The notes under the pieces: generated by a model
What the model was told of the DNA's origin: nothing
Databases searched by the model: none
What the model saw: the letters and a program-made list of their open reading frames with translations, nothing else
In this document: positions 31,247-43,485 of the stretch, piece after piece
How positions within the stretch are numbered: the first letter of the stretch is position 1
Layout of the letters: the number at the start of each line of letters is the position of its first letter
Source of the DNA: Stagonosporopsis chrysanthemi
Taxonomy: Eukaryota; Ascomycota; Dothideomycetes; Pleosporales; Didymellaceae
Assembly: GCA_022560025.1 (NCBI GenBank)
Contig: JAFISE010000049.1
Location: forward strand, 62,001-126,000
Length of the DNA stretch: 64,000 nucleotides
Reading direction: 5' to 3'
Translations under genes and position numbers: made by a program

Positions 31247-31937
31247 ATGCATTTCTCCGTACCCGCAGTTCTCACTCTCCTGACAGCAACACTTGCTGTT
31301 GCCGCTCCCACCGCTGAGCCCAACAACAACAAGTATGGCGACAGGAAGGACTACATCAAAGACTGCAAGAAGGACCTCGACAACAAGTGGAAACAGAAGG
31401 ACGACCACTGGAAGAAGAATGAGAAGCTCTTCTACTTCGACGCCGAGTACGTCGTCAAAGCCGTGCCGGACGAGGTCATTGCAACCGACCAGTCGCGTGC
31501 ACCTGGTGAGCCCGGAGCAAAGGGTCTCTTCAAGTACGGGATCAACATTGCCGACAACACCATCTGCTACGTACGTCTCTTCCCTCAGCATCACGCCCAA
31601 TAGAGCACAAAGACTAACACCAAGCCAGAACATTACACTCTCTGGTGTAACAGGGCCTTACCAGTCCCTGGCATTCACCGCCACCCACATCCACGAGGCG
31701 GTCAAGGGCCGCGCAGGGCCGCCCCGCATTGCAATCCCCAACCCCCAGGGCCCAGATGACCGCCGCATCTCCACCGGCTGCCTGACCGGACCCTTCAAGA
31801 CCAACATCACGACCAACGGCGTCGACAGCGGCGATGGCTTCCACGTCCGCCAGATTGTTGCGAACCCCGCGGGCTTCTTCACTGATTCTCACACCTCCAA
31901 GTTCGTCTCTGGTGCTGTGCGTGGTCAGCTGAAGTAA
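31247..31937 (+). CDS. Secreted CHRD-domain protein
   Basis: Exons 31247-31570 and 31629-31937, 210 aa. Signal peptide MHFSVPAVLTLLTATLAVAA, cleaved near APTAEP. Next is a very Lys/Asp-rich stretch (residues ~30-65, containing DCKKDLDNKWKQKDDHW) and then a CHRD domain with the signatures THIHEA, NPAGFFTD-HT and GAVRGQL. CHRD was defined in chordin but is widespread in microbial extracellular proteins, where its role is unknown. Two Cys in the domain region (TICY, TGCL) could form a disulfide. Intron of 58 nt in phase 0. Likely a small abundant secreted or wall protein, given the TATA promoter. Confidence 0.88.
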
Positions 31938-32503
31938 GTCATATGTAATCCTGTCAGGAAAGGGGTGTATATTGACATGTATGGTTTAATTCATGGGGAG
32001 GGCGTTGATGAACCTGGGTCAAGTCTGTGACTGGGGATATATATACGAGTTATAATTCAACACTATTCATATGTTATCTTGAGCTATTCTATCCGCGCAT
32101 TCAGTATCATGTCTGTGCATTCGACTAACAAACACGATGGAACCCGAAAAAGACTATCCAGAATGCAGCTATCATGAACGTCAAAGGGATCCTAAGTGTT
32201 CAATGCCTAAAATACTTGAAGCATTGGTGTTGAGATGCGGGACGTATTCCTGGAATCTTGAACTAAAGGGACATTTTTGGTATACAGGATGGGATTGTCC
32301 AAACAGTTGGCAATGTGATGTCCCTATCACGCAACAATGTATGGGCGATGGGAATAGAAGGGGATAAGACATGTATTGCTCGACGAAAGTCAAAAGTAAG
32401 GATCATGATGTCTCGTAACAGGTCCTATGAGAAATATGTATATACGAATACTCCAATCCAGTCACTTATGCGTACTTCTCCACCTGCGTTGAATCTCAAC
32501 AGA
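31938..32503. other. Convergent intergenic (CHRD / Osh)
   Basis: 566 bp between two 3' ends. An open frame 32137-32367 is short and unsupported. AT-rich with ATATATACG strings near 32037; nothing more seen. Confidence 0.4.
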
Positions 32504-35500
32504 TCAGAAGATATCTTCCAGACCATGCTGATCCCACGTCGTCTCGCCCTTGGCGACCTGGTCTCTGATCTTCCAGTATTCGTGGTTGAACTGCCAGTAC
32601 TCCTCGCCAGTCGTCGCATCCCTTGTCTTGGTGAACCACTTGGGGACGAACTCATCACCGTGCTCCTCCCTCTTCCTGCGCGTCGCGCGCTGCTTCTCTT
32701 CCACGCGGTTCTTTTCCGTGGCAGCGAAGTCGTACGCGCCGTCCTCCATTGCCCGCTGATCGGGCCGGAGACGCGTATCCGTGGGCGCAAGGACGGGGAG
32801 GAGTTTATCATTGGGATCGTTGAGGGTGACGACAAAGGGGGTAAGGTTGAAGGGAATGCCGGTGGGGCGTTCGTGTGCTTGCCAGACAAGGAAAGCTTTG
32901 TTGTCATCGTGCTTGCTGGCTTTGCCGCCCTTCTCGATATCGGCGTCTTCGAATCCAGGGGTGAAGCGTGCATAAATCTTGTCGTTCCAGCGGCCTCCAA
33001 TGGACCAGCGGACACGGCCGTCAGCGCCGAGCACTTTGCCGACTACCTGGTAGGCAGACGAAGCTTTCCAGCCGCGCGCTTTGAAGTCCAATTGACACAC
33101 TTCACCCGTGGTCCAGTTCTTGACCTCCATGGGACCGTAATTATCGACCACCGGGTTACCTGTAATAATACCAATGACAGAGGATGTAACTTTCTTCCAG
33201 GTGTATAACTCCTCCTTACCACCGGTCGCAGTTGGGCGAAGGCGAAGGAACCAGGTGCCAAGTGGGTTGATGTCGAAAGACTTGCCGTAGAACTTAGACT
33301 TGACAGCGGACTCACCGTAGTAGTCCCATTTTGCTGCTTCGGCGTATGCAGCACCGACAGGTGGATGATGGCTGACTTGTTCAATGAAGAAGCGGAAACC
33401 TTTGTCTGGCCTGGCATATTCGAAGGATTCGCCCAGAAGAGGATTGAAGGGTTTTGCGACACGCCCAATAGTCGAAGCATATTCAGAGGCAGCAAAAGCA
33501 GCAACATAGAGCATTCGCTCACTGGAGTCTTCCCGCTCGGCGGCGACATCAAGCAGGTCGGTATACTCCATGTCTTCTGCACAGCGTTGCAGCAGGGAAG
33601 TAGGCTCGTTGAAGGAGACGGGTAGAGTCATCTTCGTCATATCCTTGCCAATCATAGACTTGAGGATACTCTGCGAGGCGTTAGCGGTTGACGTTATGTC
33701 ATGAAGTAGATTTACTCACCCAGAGAGAAATCTTCGGCCGATCGTCAGCATCCATAGCAAGCTTCTGGCGTGGCCCGTCTTCATAGCCCTTGAAGCCGGT
33801 GGCAATCTCTGCGTGCTTTTGTTCGAAAACATCACCACTGGCTCCATCAGCGGGAAGCTCAGAGGGCTTCCCGTCTTCTATTTGACTCGGGCGTACTCCA
33901 GGCATCTCCACAACTTCAACCTCACCAGCACCAACAGCATCGAAGAACTCCTCATCGTCCTCCGATTCATCATCCGTAAGATCCGCTGCGAGGTCGGCCA
34001 GCGTAGCCTTCCTCTTGATCTGACCTGCTACGCTTGGCTTTGACCGGGCCAAATCCTCCTGTTGAGCTTCGTTCTCAGGTGCCTCAACGAACTCATCATC
34101 CTCCTTGGCCGCAACACCCGGACCCTCATAGTCTTCAAGTGCTTCTCGTAGCGCCTTCTTTGTCTTACGTCGCTTCTCTTCCGACTCGCCAATCTTTTGC
34201 TCTAGCTCTTCTTGCTCTCGTGCGACCTTTGCCATGCTGTCTTCCCACATGCGACGCACATTGGCCTCACGGTCAAGGCGATACTGCCAGTAAGCGTCAC
34301 GGTCCCTGGAAATGCGAAGAAGATCTTCTATCAAACACTTTATGTTTCCGATAGCACCTTCGTACGAGGCCAGGGCCTCGGACAACGCAGGGTCGCCGAT
34401 TTGCAAGGAAGGATTCTTCACTTGCTCAGTTTGGAAAGCCGACGAGGCTGCGCTGAGTAAGTCAAGTTGTAATTTCGCAGACTGAGCAGTAATATTGAAG
34501 GCATCCTTGTTGTGTGGCTTCACCTCGTGGCTACTGTCATCGTCATGGAAGTCGTCGTCATCGTCGTCGTCAACAGTGGGTGCGCCCAAATGGCTGGTGT
34601 ATCTGCTTAACTCAGGTGCGCCCAAGCTAGGTTCGTATGCGCTTCCGGGATCTTCTGTGTACGAGACTGCAGAGCGCGACGACGTATCAAGAGATGTGAG
34701 CGGCACGCCGAGGTTGTTCGAGGAGGGAGGGGCCAGATTCCGGGATCCGGTCATGCGTGAACTACTAAGACTCGAGGATTCACCCTCTTTGGATAGCAGC
34801 TCAACCTTGGCCTGTTTCAGTGCCTCTTGGTCCTGTGTCGCGCGCTTCTCTTCTTCCCTAGCCTCATCCTTTGCCCATTGGATGGCATTATTCAAAGCCC
34901 AATACCAGCGCTTTGCCTCAACTTGATGGTTGGCCTTCAGGTGATATTTGACAGAGGATTTGCCCTGGATCTCGAAGCGCTGTTTGTCTTGCGGGTCCAT
35001 GTGGAGCTTGCCAATGCGCATGTTGATAGCACCACGGCATGCAGAACCAGTGTCGTCTGTTCGTGTTAGCTTTTGCACAGAACTCTAGGCGAGAGAGATT
35101 TACCTTGATGCTTGTAGTAGCTGAGAACGCCATCTTCTAACACAAACCATCGCAACTTGTAGCCGCTCGTGTAATTGGTCCACTTCTTAAGATAACCCTT
35201 CATTTCGCGCGACTCTTTGGTACCCACACCACTCTCAGAAGAAGATCCAGGCTGTGGCTGTCCAGCAAGGATCGTCTTTTCCTGAATGCCTCGCTGAGCG
35301 GCCGCTGCAGCAGGCGAACGCTTCAGAATAGCACGTGTTCGGTCGTCCTTGGTATAGTCCTGTGGGAGCTTGCCCTTGCGATCACGACGGAAAGGATCGG
35401 CGCCGTTCAGCAACAGCAGCTGGGCCAGCTTCACATCCTTGTTCTTAGCCGCCTGGTGCAAGAGCGTGCCACCAGCTTCGATCACAGCTGGGTCCGTGGC

Positions 35501-36459
35501 AAACTCTCCACCATTGACGTCCAGTGTGCTTTGTATACGTGCATCCTGTAGAACTGACTCAAGCGTGTCTAAGTCGCCGGCAGTGACTAACTGCTGTATC
35601 TTCTTGACGTTGGTGTCGATGAAGATTGAGCGGGCCAGCTGTAGTTGCTGGAAGATGTCTGGTGTGCGAGCGAGATCGAGAGGCGTCTGACCGTTGTGGT
35701 TGGCGATCGAGTCATTGATGCTATGCTGCTCGAGCAGGAGTCGAACTACAGGGGCGCGGCCTAGAGTAGCTGCAAGGTGGAGGGGCGTGTTGCCGTCGCG
35801 GTCGCGGCCGTTGACATGAATGGGCGAGTTGGGAGTATCGGTCGCATTGGACAGGACGAACTCGATGACGGGCAGCTCGGCGCACTGGATTGCGAGATGC
35901 AGGATCGAAGTGCCTTCAGTGCGCGCATTGGGTAGCGAGAGCGATGAGCGATCGCCCTCACTGTCGCCGGGCGGGGATGACTGCTCGCGGATGGCTCTCG
36001 AAATTGCCGTAGTGTCGCCATTGCGCAACGACTCGAATACACGGAATAACTTCACTGACTGCTCAATCGAACCACTCTTCACCGTGGGCGACGACGGAGA
36101 TGCGGGCTGCTGGCCGCCGCTGCCGCTCTCGCTGGAACTGCCTGTGGTCGCCATGGTGGGTGACGCGTTTGAGCGCAGTTTCTTGGACAGACTGCGCTGG
36201 TGGCTGCTCGATACTGGGGAGCTGAGCGAAGCTTGCGACGAGTTAGGCGGCGAGTTGTTGGCCGTGTTCATGGTGCTGCCTTCTGCGGGCGTAGATGAGC
36301 CTTCCGTCTTGGAAGTCACTCTGCTCAGCATGTTCTTGACGCTCTGCGACTTGGAACGCTTGTGCCTGCAAAGGAACGTCAGTCCTAGCCCAACACCGAC
36401 ATGTGCGTGTGCCCCCCGCCGTCGCACAGCACGCGGGACTGGAGCGCTCACCCTTCCAT
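32504..36459 (-). CDS. Oxysterol-binding protein, Osh1/Osh2 type (ankyrin-PH-FFAT-ORD)
   Basis: Exons 36459-36452 (8 nt), 36365-35104, 35056-33720 and 33670-32504, 1257 aa. Transfers sterol and/or phosphoinositide at ER-plasma-membrane or nucleus-vacuole contacts. A Ser-rich N-terminus is followed by ankyrin repeats (~120-330; GNTPLHLAATLGR, GGTLLHQAAKNKD), then a PH domain (~388-485, MKGYLKKWTNY ... WYWALNNAIQWA) spanning intron 2. A charged coiled-coil region follows. An FFAT-like motif, EFFDAVG, sits within an acidic stretch at ~795 for VAP binding. The ORD (~870-1257) carries the family fingerprint EQVSHHPP. The eight-base first exon ATGGAAGG was inferred from the GTGAGC donor and TTTGCAG acceptor; otherwise the first ATG would be at MLSRVT, 13 codons later. 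Confidence 0.93.
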
Positions 36460-37306
36460 GGCAGCTGTGATTGGGCACGCTGGGCGCCCGTTGCCGGCCG
36501 AGAAGTCCGGTCTCGATAAATGTGGAGGGTGGAGGTGCACAGGGGCAGATAGTGTGGAGAGGTCTGGCACGCACGGTAAGAAGCTCGAGAGCGTCGCCCT
36601 TCTCCAGTCGGGGGAAGTGCTGTACTTTTGTCTGCTTCACATTACCACATCGCACTCGTTCAGTAGTGGCGGGGCTCCGTCCCAACCCCTGACGTAGATA
36701 GCTAGGGATTCCCGTGTCTCGGGCGAATCACAAACTCTGCTCCCCCCGCTGCAGCACTGGGTTGGATATACCTGACCAGCGCCGTTGTGCCCAGTTTGCA
36801 ACACAGCCTTGCACTCGCTACCACAGCTGACGCTTTGTTGGGAATCTAAGCCCTGACAATGGTCATCGCTGTGGCCATGTTTCTTGCAACGAACTTCGCG
36901 TTGAGGCTGAGCACGTGCCGTCTTCGATGTCACCTTCGAAGCAGTTAGCTTACTTCGGAAGCCGACCACAACAGGATGTATGCGCGTAACCGGCAAAGCA
37001 GAACGTACTGTATAGTGGTGTCTGGTCGCGGTGTCCGAATAATAACACATGTCCTCATGGGGAAGCATATCGGAGAAACACTTTGTTTGTGAAACCCGTT
37101 AATGAAGCTCTTCCAGCACAGGTATTAAACATGAACACAGATCACAGCACATCATCAACAGTCTTGCAAGAGTATCATTCGACAGTCATGAACTTTTGGT
37201 CATTCCTTCGTCTAGCATGGCCGTGATGGATACCTAGTAAAACAGATTCCTGCCTAGCTAAGCCCGGGTATATGCATCCCTCCACATCGCGCACTCCAAA
37301 ACTAGT
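36460..37306. other. Upstream region of the Osh gene and 3' flank of the uS8 gene
   Basis: 847 bp between tandem minus-strand genes. Frames here (36637-37068) are unconvincing. No TATA recognised; the Osh promoter should lie here. Confidence 0.45.
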
Positions 37307-37917
37307 CTAGTAGAAGAAACCGAGGATCTTGCCAGCAACGTGCTTGCGGCGAGCCTCCTCGTGGTCCATGATACCGGCGGAGGTGGTCAGGACGATGTAA
37401 CCGAACTGACGAGAGGGAAGGAGCTTGACGACCCACTTCTCCATGTCGCGGAGCTGGACGTTGTAGCGGGGGGAGATGACACCGGTCTTGTTGATGCGGC
37501 CGTTGAGCTGGATGACAATCTTGCCGTTGCGGTGGTCGTCGACCTCCTCGAACTCGCCAATGTAGCCTGGCACGATCGTTAGTTTCGTGAAAACTCGTTG
37601 TGTTGCGCAAAATTAAACATCGGACATCATGGAAGGGTTCCGAGGATGTGTAAGTTCTCCGCAGTTGATATACCGGACACTTAAAGCCCAAAGACCGTAG
37701 AGAAGACAGGATCATTGGGAAGTTATCAGCCCGGAGAGGGGACGAAGAACATGATGTATGCGCAATTGGAGGAATTTGACGTACCGTGACGTTGCATGAC
37801 GGTCAAAAACTTGACGATGACCTTGGAGGAAGGGCGGATCATGACCTGGCGCTTGCCGGCCTTCTCGGCGTTGTTGATGGCGTTGAGCGCATCGTTGAGG
37901 ACGGAGGTCTTGACCAT
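37307..37917 (-). CDS. RPS22: Cytosolic ribosomal protein uS8 (S15a/S22)
   Basis: Exons 37917-37785 and 37566-37307, 130 aa, exactly the family length. Small-subunit protein that contacts 18S rRNA helix 21. The N-terminus MVKTSVLNDALNAINNAEKAGKRQV and C-terminal GKILGFFY are near-invariant in eukaryotes. The 218-nt intron splits codon 45 (Gly before YIGEFE) and is one of the two longest in the window, as is common for ribosomal-protein introns. Confidence 0.97.
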
Positions 37918-38545
37918 TTTGACGGTTTATCGAAGATTCTCAATGGCGAGAGGCGACTGAGGTATCTGTGTAGAAATTGCGGTTAGCCTCCAGATGCCAG
38001 AGCATGGAGAGTGCCCTCAGCCAGCAGCTTTGGAGGGTTCTTCAGCTCTTGTCGCAGAGGGGAGCAGTGTCAGGCCTATCCTCTCGGACGGGCGCGATTG
38101 CTTCCCCTGGCTCTCTGAAGGGCACTCGTTGGAACACACGTAACATACCTCGTGAGGATGCGGTTGGGATAGCGAGAGACGTGCGTGGCCAACGTTGGAA
38201 AAGTTCGACTTGGTCAATTTGACGCTCGGTTAGCGAAGTGGGTTTCTTGGCTTGGACTGTGCGCGAGGGTCTTCCGCGGTGGAGCCTAAGGCCGAAGCGC
38301 TTCTGACCTTCAGCCTCGAACACCACCACAATGTCGAGATAGGTCAGGTCAATGCCACAAGTATGTGTGCTCTTGCGCTATGCCTGCGAAACATGCGCGA
38401 CATTCATTCAAGTACTTGACACGCCGGAGGCAACCTCACGTGCTCTCGCGACCTTAGTCATGACGTGCTATCTCCCGCGCCCGCGGTCGCCTCCAAACAC
38501 CCTCACAAACATTCTCTCTTCTAGCGTCAAGTTTTATGTTTCATC
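37918..38545. promoter_or_regulatory. Divergent intergenic: uS8 / LysM gene
   Basis: 628 bp shared upstream region of a ribosomal-protein gene and the LysM gene. I did not recognise a defined ribosomal-protein promoter element. No gene seen. Confidence 0.4.
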
Positions 38546-39419
38546 ATGAGGGAGTACAGTTCGTCTGAGGCTTGCTGCACTTGCGCAACACTGCTGTCAT
38601 CTATTCCACCAACCTATAATGAGAAGACGGAGAAGCCATCCCAGTACGAGCGCAGGCTTGACTGTTGTGGGCGCGCCATATGCGCTCGCTGCTTGACTGA
38701 CAACCCCCGCTTCGCAAGCTACTGTCCGTTCTGCCAGATATCGACTGGCCCGTCCCCGTTGCCAGCGCAAGGGCTACGTGACCCTCCCACATATTCGCCA
38801 CTCGCAGATGTGAATGTGGAGGATGAGCTGCCGCCATATGCGCAGCACAGCTCCTTACAGCCGCCGCCGGAGAAGACTTTGGGCACGGAGAATGCGCCTG
38901 ATGTCCTACACTTCGTCGACCAAAACAACGACTCGATAGCGTCATTGTCGCTTGCCTACAGCGTGCCGGCGGAGGCTTTACGCCGGACGAACAAGATGTT
39001 TGCAGACCATCTGTTAGCGGCTCGCAGGACGATTCTAATACCAGGAGAGTACTACAAAGGTGGTGTTAGTCTCAGCCCTAGGCCACTAGAGGGTGAAGAG
39101 GAAGAAATCAAGAAGACAAAGTTGAGGAAGTTCATGGTCGGCTGCAAAGTTGCTGAGTAGGTTCAGCGTCTACATGATGTATGCACGGGTGATCAGAGAA
39201 AGATGCTGACATGATCGCAGGTACGACGTCGCGGTTCTGTACCTCGAGCAAGCGAACTACAGCCTCCACAACGCTATGTCAGCATTCAAGGCCGATGAGA
39301 AGTGGGAAAAGGAGCACCCTTTGCAGGCAGCGAAGAAAGGCAAAGCGCCCGCGCCGCAGATCTCTGGCAAGAGAAGATGGTTCGGCGGGAGTGGCGGTGG
39401 CATCACTGGTCAACTGTAA
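38546..39419 (+). CDS. Intracellular LysM protein with RING-like cysteine cluster
   Basis: Exons 38546-39156 and 39221-39419, 269 aa. No signal peptide, so unlike secreted LysM chitin-binding effectors. The N-terminus has a Cys-rich block: CCTC (~10-13), CCGRAICARC (~40-49) and CPFC (~60-63), spaced like a compact RING or zinc-ribbon. A Pro-rich linker follows. A LysM module (~120-165) reads LHFVDQNNDSIASLSLAYSVPAEALRRTN and ends ILIPGEYY. The C-terminal exon encodes YLEQANYSLHNAMSAFKADEKWEKEHP, which resembles a UBA/CUE-like helix bundle, then a basic Gly-rich tail. The join GA|G-TAC restores a continuous helix. Role unknown; ubiquitin-related function is a guess from the architecture. Confidence 0.82.
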
Positions 39420-40458
39420 TCGATTGCAGCACTTGGCCGTCCAAGGGCGGTAACACGGACACTCGGCTAGGCTATGGTCAAATGCCCACTTCAGTATTGT
39501 AGCGCAAGCTTCACAGCATTCCACGGCGTTACTGACACGGATAGACTTATTTGGTACACAATTTCAGCATTTGACGTATGCGTCGCTTACAAGAAAGTCC
39601 CGACGTACTTCCATGAAGTCTCAATCGAATGCAAACCTACTGAACAATATTGTAAGCATGCTCTATAGTCCATGTTTTCCCCTGGGTTCCTTTGTTGCGA
39701 CTTGGTCCGAGCCTCACATTACACGTTCGACCAATCATCATGCGTAGCCACGAAGACCCACTGCCATAAGCGCCGAGCTTCACACCCCTGCTTACAATCC
39801 CTCGAAGCGCTGCCCATGCAGTTCTCGGTTTCAGGAGCTCGACAATGCTCACAAGCAGGTGTCTTCGCTACTGTTATTGGTTGACTATTCAAGCGTTGTC
39901 TGTGCCCATCGTCAAATTTGCCCTAGCTTGTGCTACGAATGGAGCGACACGACAGCCATAATGCTTAAGTGCCACCCCACAACATGCACAGTGGACGAAT
40001 CACAAGTTGATGTTCAAGTCAGCAAGAGTTTTGGCTGTTAAATGACCCCATTTAGTAACTTTGGCTGCCAGTCTCACACCTAAGCACATGCGTCTACGCG
40101 CTGACGAATGTTAGCAAGTTCGCCAACCGCAGAGCCTCGACCCTAGACGAGCGGCAACGCAGATGACTTTGGTCGTGTATCATGAAATGGCTATTTTGGG
40201 ACTTGACATACCTGCATGGGGTTTTGACGGGTTCGAAACAACGAATCCGACCACTTCGTTTTAAAGCATGAACAACCCCTCCTCAAATCACCAATATTCA
40301 GGCACACATAGGCAGCTTCTATTTCACGTCGTTCAGTTGTTTCAAGGGTCAGGTACTCCCATACGAACGTTCCCTCTAGCTTCAGACTTTATCGCCATAC
40401 AAACCGGCGCTCCCCCCATTTGTCACGTCCAAATCGCAAAGAATAATAGAACGTCAAC
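39420..40458. other. Intergenic between LysM and tetraspan genes
   Basis: 1.04 kb between tandem genes. Small frames only (39637-39852, 39672-39884). Nothing recognised. Confidence 0.45.
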
Positions 40459-41183
40459 ATGAAGATCAACCCAGCGCCCCTCCACCTCGCGCAGACCGTC
40501 CTTACGGGTCTTGTCATCGTTTTCAGCATCGTTATCCTTGGCACTAGTGCACACACCCTCGATGTCTTCAACAAGCAGCAAACCTCCAACCCATGGTGGC
40601 TTCCCATGTGGCCACAGCACTTCGATACACATGGCACAAAAGCACTTATCGCCTCGTCCGTAATTGCGCTCGTGCTCTCCAGCGCATTCTTGATCGCCTC
40701 CTTCCTACCCAGCGTATGCCAAACCACCCGACCTAAAGGCGTGCGAACAGAAAAGCTAACATCACCCAGCTCCAGTTGAAGCAAAAACACACCCTCCGCG
40801 CCGCCCTCAGTCTCGCAACAATCCTTCCATCCCTCCTTCTCACACTGATAACAACAATCTGGGCACACGTCCTCAATGGCCAAACGTCCGACATCGACAC
40901 AATCCAGACCTGGGCGTGCAAGTACCAACATTCATCTCCTCTGAAGCAGGACCTCTCCCTACCGTCCAATATGGGCAACAGCAATTTCGCATCTATTTGC
41001 AGCGAGAGTCGATTCGCGCTGTACGGCACACTGATTACATTCTTGCTGCTTGGCGCGAGCATGGTGCTGAGCTTTGTCTGCTGGTGCGCGGATAAGTATG
41101 CGGCGCGGCAGGCAAGGAAGAGCGGGGGAGAGGAGGGGAGTGTCAGTGAGCTGAACTATGTGCCGAAGGCGTATGAGCCTTGA
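40459..41183 (+). CDS. Four-helix (tetraspan) membrane protein of unknown function
   Basis: Exons 40459-40713 and 40770-41183, 222 aa. Four hydrophobic segments are visible: ~10-30 (TVLTGLVIVFSIVILGTSA), ~62-83 (ALIASSVIALVLSSAFLIASFL), ~98-118 (LSLATILPSLLLTLITTIWA) and ~175-197 (ALYGTLITFLLLGASMVLSFV). A loop between helices 3 and 4 has two Cys (WACKYQH, ASICSES). The layout resembles fungal MARVEL-like or SUR7-like tetraspans, but I see no diagnostic motif. The C-terminal tail is Lys/Arg then Glu-rich. Acceptor choice (CACCCAG) gives a phase-0 join. Converges on the SDR gene. Confidence 0.78.
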
Positions 41184-41553
41184 GAATTCTTGTACTCAGA
41201 GGTTTGGGAGTACGTACTCATGAGTTGGGCATGCATGTTTGAATGAGAGGCAGGAATTCACGACGGTTTTAGTGGGGCGTTTTGGCGTAGCAGATCCTGT
41301 ACGCAGGGTCGATTTGGTATTTCAGTGTCTTAGCGAATCCTAAAGATCGTAGGTGGTATGACACGTTCGACCCGCACGTTATCCGATAATGCAACCTTCC
41401 TATTATGTGTGCCAGGTTCTGGGTAGTCTGCATATTTTGGCAACCATTGTAGAAGAGTGCACTTAGTCGTATTGCTAGTTTGCACAACGATAACGTGCAA
41501 TTGCTGCTTTTGAAGGTCAACTAAGCTATGCACTGATAATCTCAAGACACACT
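41184..41553. other. Convergent intergenic (tetraspan / SDR)
   Basis: 370 bp between 3' ends. Nothing recognised. Confidence 0.4.
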
Positions 41554-42570
41554 TCACACAATCAGCTTCGTCTTCAGCTTATCTCCCTTCACAATTTCTT
41601 CTTTCCTCCTCCCCAGAGCATCAACATCCCACGTCACAGACAGATACCTATGCTAGTGAGCTTGTGCTATCCTGAACTTTGTCACGTTGCAAGTGTTAAC
41701 ATACCTTCCGTTCAACCACGTTCGGTCTTGGCTACTCAACCATACGACGTACCCGGCAGGAAGCTCTGCTGTGTCGCACAAGACTTCAAGAATTAGCTTT
41801 TCATCCTCACGTCTGTATCACATCTCCAACTTACAATCTCGGATCTCCTTGATCTCCTCTGCCAGCTTCGTAAGCACACCGCCAGGATGGATACCCACAA
41901 CATTGACCCCCTTAGCGCCATATTCCAGTGCAACGAACTCGCTCAACTTCTGCAGTGCTAACTTAGAGATTGAGTACGAGCTACTTCCTGGCAGAACCAC
42001 ATTGCTTGCAATCGACGAAATATTGATGAGGTTGACATGGGTACCGTGCTTCTCTGCCGTCTTAACAAGCAGGGGCAGAAAAGCATGACTGACCAGAAGC
42101 GGCCCACGGACATTGACTTCCATCACCTGCCAGTAGCTTTCTACATCTGACTCGGCGACGGGTTCAGAGGCTCGACTGAGCCCGGCATTGTTGATCAAGA
42201 TGTCGAGGCGGCTGAAGTCTTGTTCGATTCGGTGCGCGAGAGCCTTCACTGCCTCGCCGTCTGTGACGCTGAAGACCTCTTTGCACACTGTCACGTTGCT
42301 GTTGACTTCCTTGATGCGGGCTTCAACTTCGTCGAGCTCGCTTGCAGTGCGCGCGCTGAGCACAATGGTGCTGACGTCTGCAAGTGCGTATTGAATCGCC
42401 ATGGCGCGGCCAATGCCCCGACCGGCACCGGTGATCAGAACTACTTTTCCAGGTTGCTTCAAACTGGCGGTTTTCGAGACATCGATGGCCGGGTATATGT
42501 CATTGTGGAGGTTGTCAAGCCCGACAAAATCGAAGCCGCTGTCTGGCGGGAAGGAGGGTCCTTGAACCAT
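41554..42570 (-). CDS. Short-chain dehydrogenase/reductase (classical SDR)
   Basis: Exons 42570-41835, 41783-41705 and 41647-41554, 302 aa. NAD(P)(H)-dependent oxidoreductase of unknown substrate. TGAGRGIG cofactor motif (~46), INNAG (~127), catalytic Ser in NISSIASNV and the YxxxK pair in SYSISKLAL (~197). The C-terminal exons encode ELPAGYVVWLSSQDRTWLNGR and YLSVTWDVDAL, which match the usual fungal SDR ending and support both introns (51 and 57 nt). A ~30-residue N-terminal extension before the Rossmann fold is uncharged to acidic and unlikely to be a targeting signal. Confidence 0.88.
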
Positions 42571-43485
42571 TATTGACAGCTGGGATCAAGATTGATTGGA
42601 TGTATGAGAAAATCTTGACTCGGCTTCAATATACTGCCTAATGCCAAGAAATCGTAAGAATGTACAAATGATGATGTACTTACGGATAGGTTAGCGGAAG
42701 GAGCCGTACTAGCTCGAACAAGAAGTTATAGTGAAGGAATAGTATTCGTTGACAGATGTACAGATCTGCTCAGCCCATGAATTCAGAGACTTCTTATAAT
42801 TCCTACGATCTGATGCACTGACTTATTTGTATGTGGTCCTGCATCGTTGACGCACTTACTCACACCATAGTTCCACTCTTCTCGGTCGGGCTCTCGGACA
42901 TAAGGGTAGGACAGTATGAATTCCGAAACCCGCATGACGAACATGATATCGCTTCCTAATCACCCCACCTTCAGCAACACAGCTTGTTTATTATGCTTTG
43001 AGATCTTCATTCTCGTGCAACGAACCAGGTCATCTTCGACACTAATTTGCAGCCATGTTCATACTCACAACCACTATCAACGCATAGCATGCGCAGTCAT
43101 CCTTCGTTACGCGGAGCGGAAAGAAACCTCTCCGTATCATGAGGCTCAGGTGGATCAGCTTACAGTGTGTGTGCTGTACGTGCGTCATGGACAAAGCTCG
43201 ATCCACATTTTAAATGGGGCGACTACATAACGTTAAGACTTGCCAGTTCCGGCGGATATCCCCGGGTGTGCAAAGACATTTACCATCAATGGTTCACGAC
43301 ACCTCGACAAGCACAATAGTTGTATCAAGCTCATCTACGTGGCTTTCGCAAGTCGATTAACGTGTAATCAAGAGGAAACTTGAATAATGCAAATACATCG
43401 TACGCTACAATCAACGACGAATTGTATCAAGTTGACTAATCCTGCCTGTAGATACCCCAGTACATGCCAAACTCTCTATACCAAG
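42571..43485. other. Intergenic between SDR and tail-anchored gene
   Basis: 915 bp between tandem minus-strand genes; holds the SDR promoter. The frame 42916-43230 has no protein character. Nothing recognised. Confidence 0.4.

Noticed and set aside
30694..31317. 207-codon + strand frame ahead of the CHRD gene
   Set aside because: Runs through the CHRD TATA box and start in another frame; composition is not protein-like.
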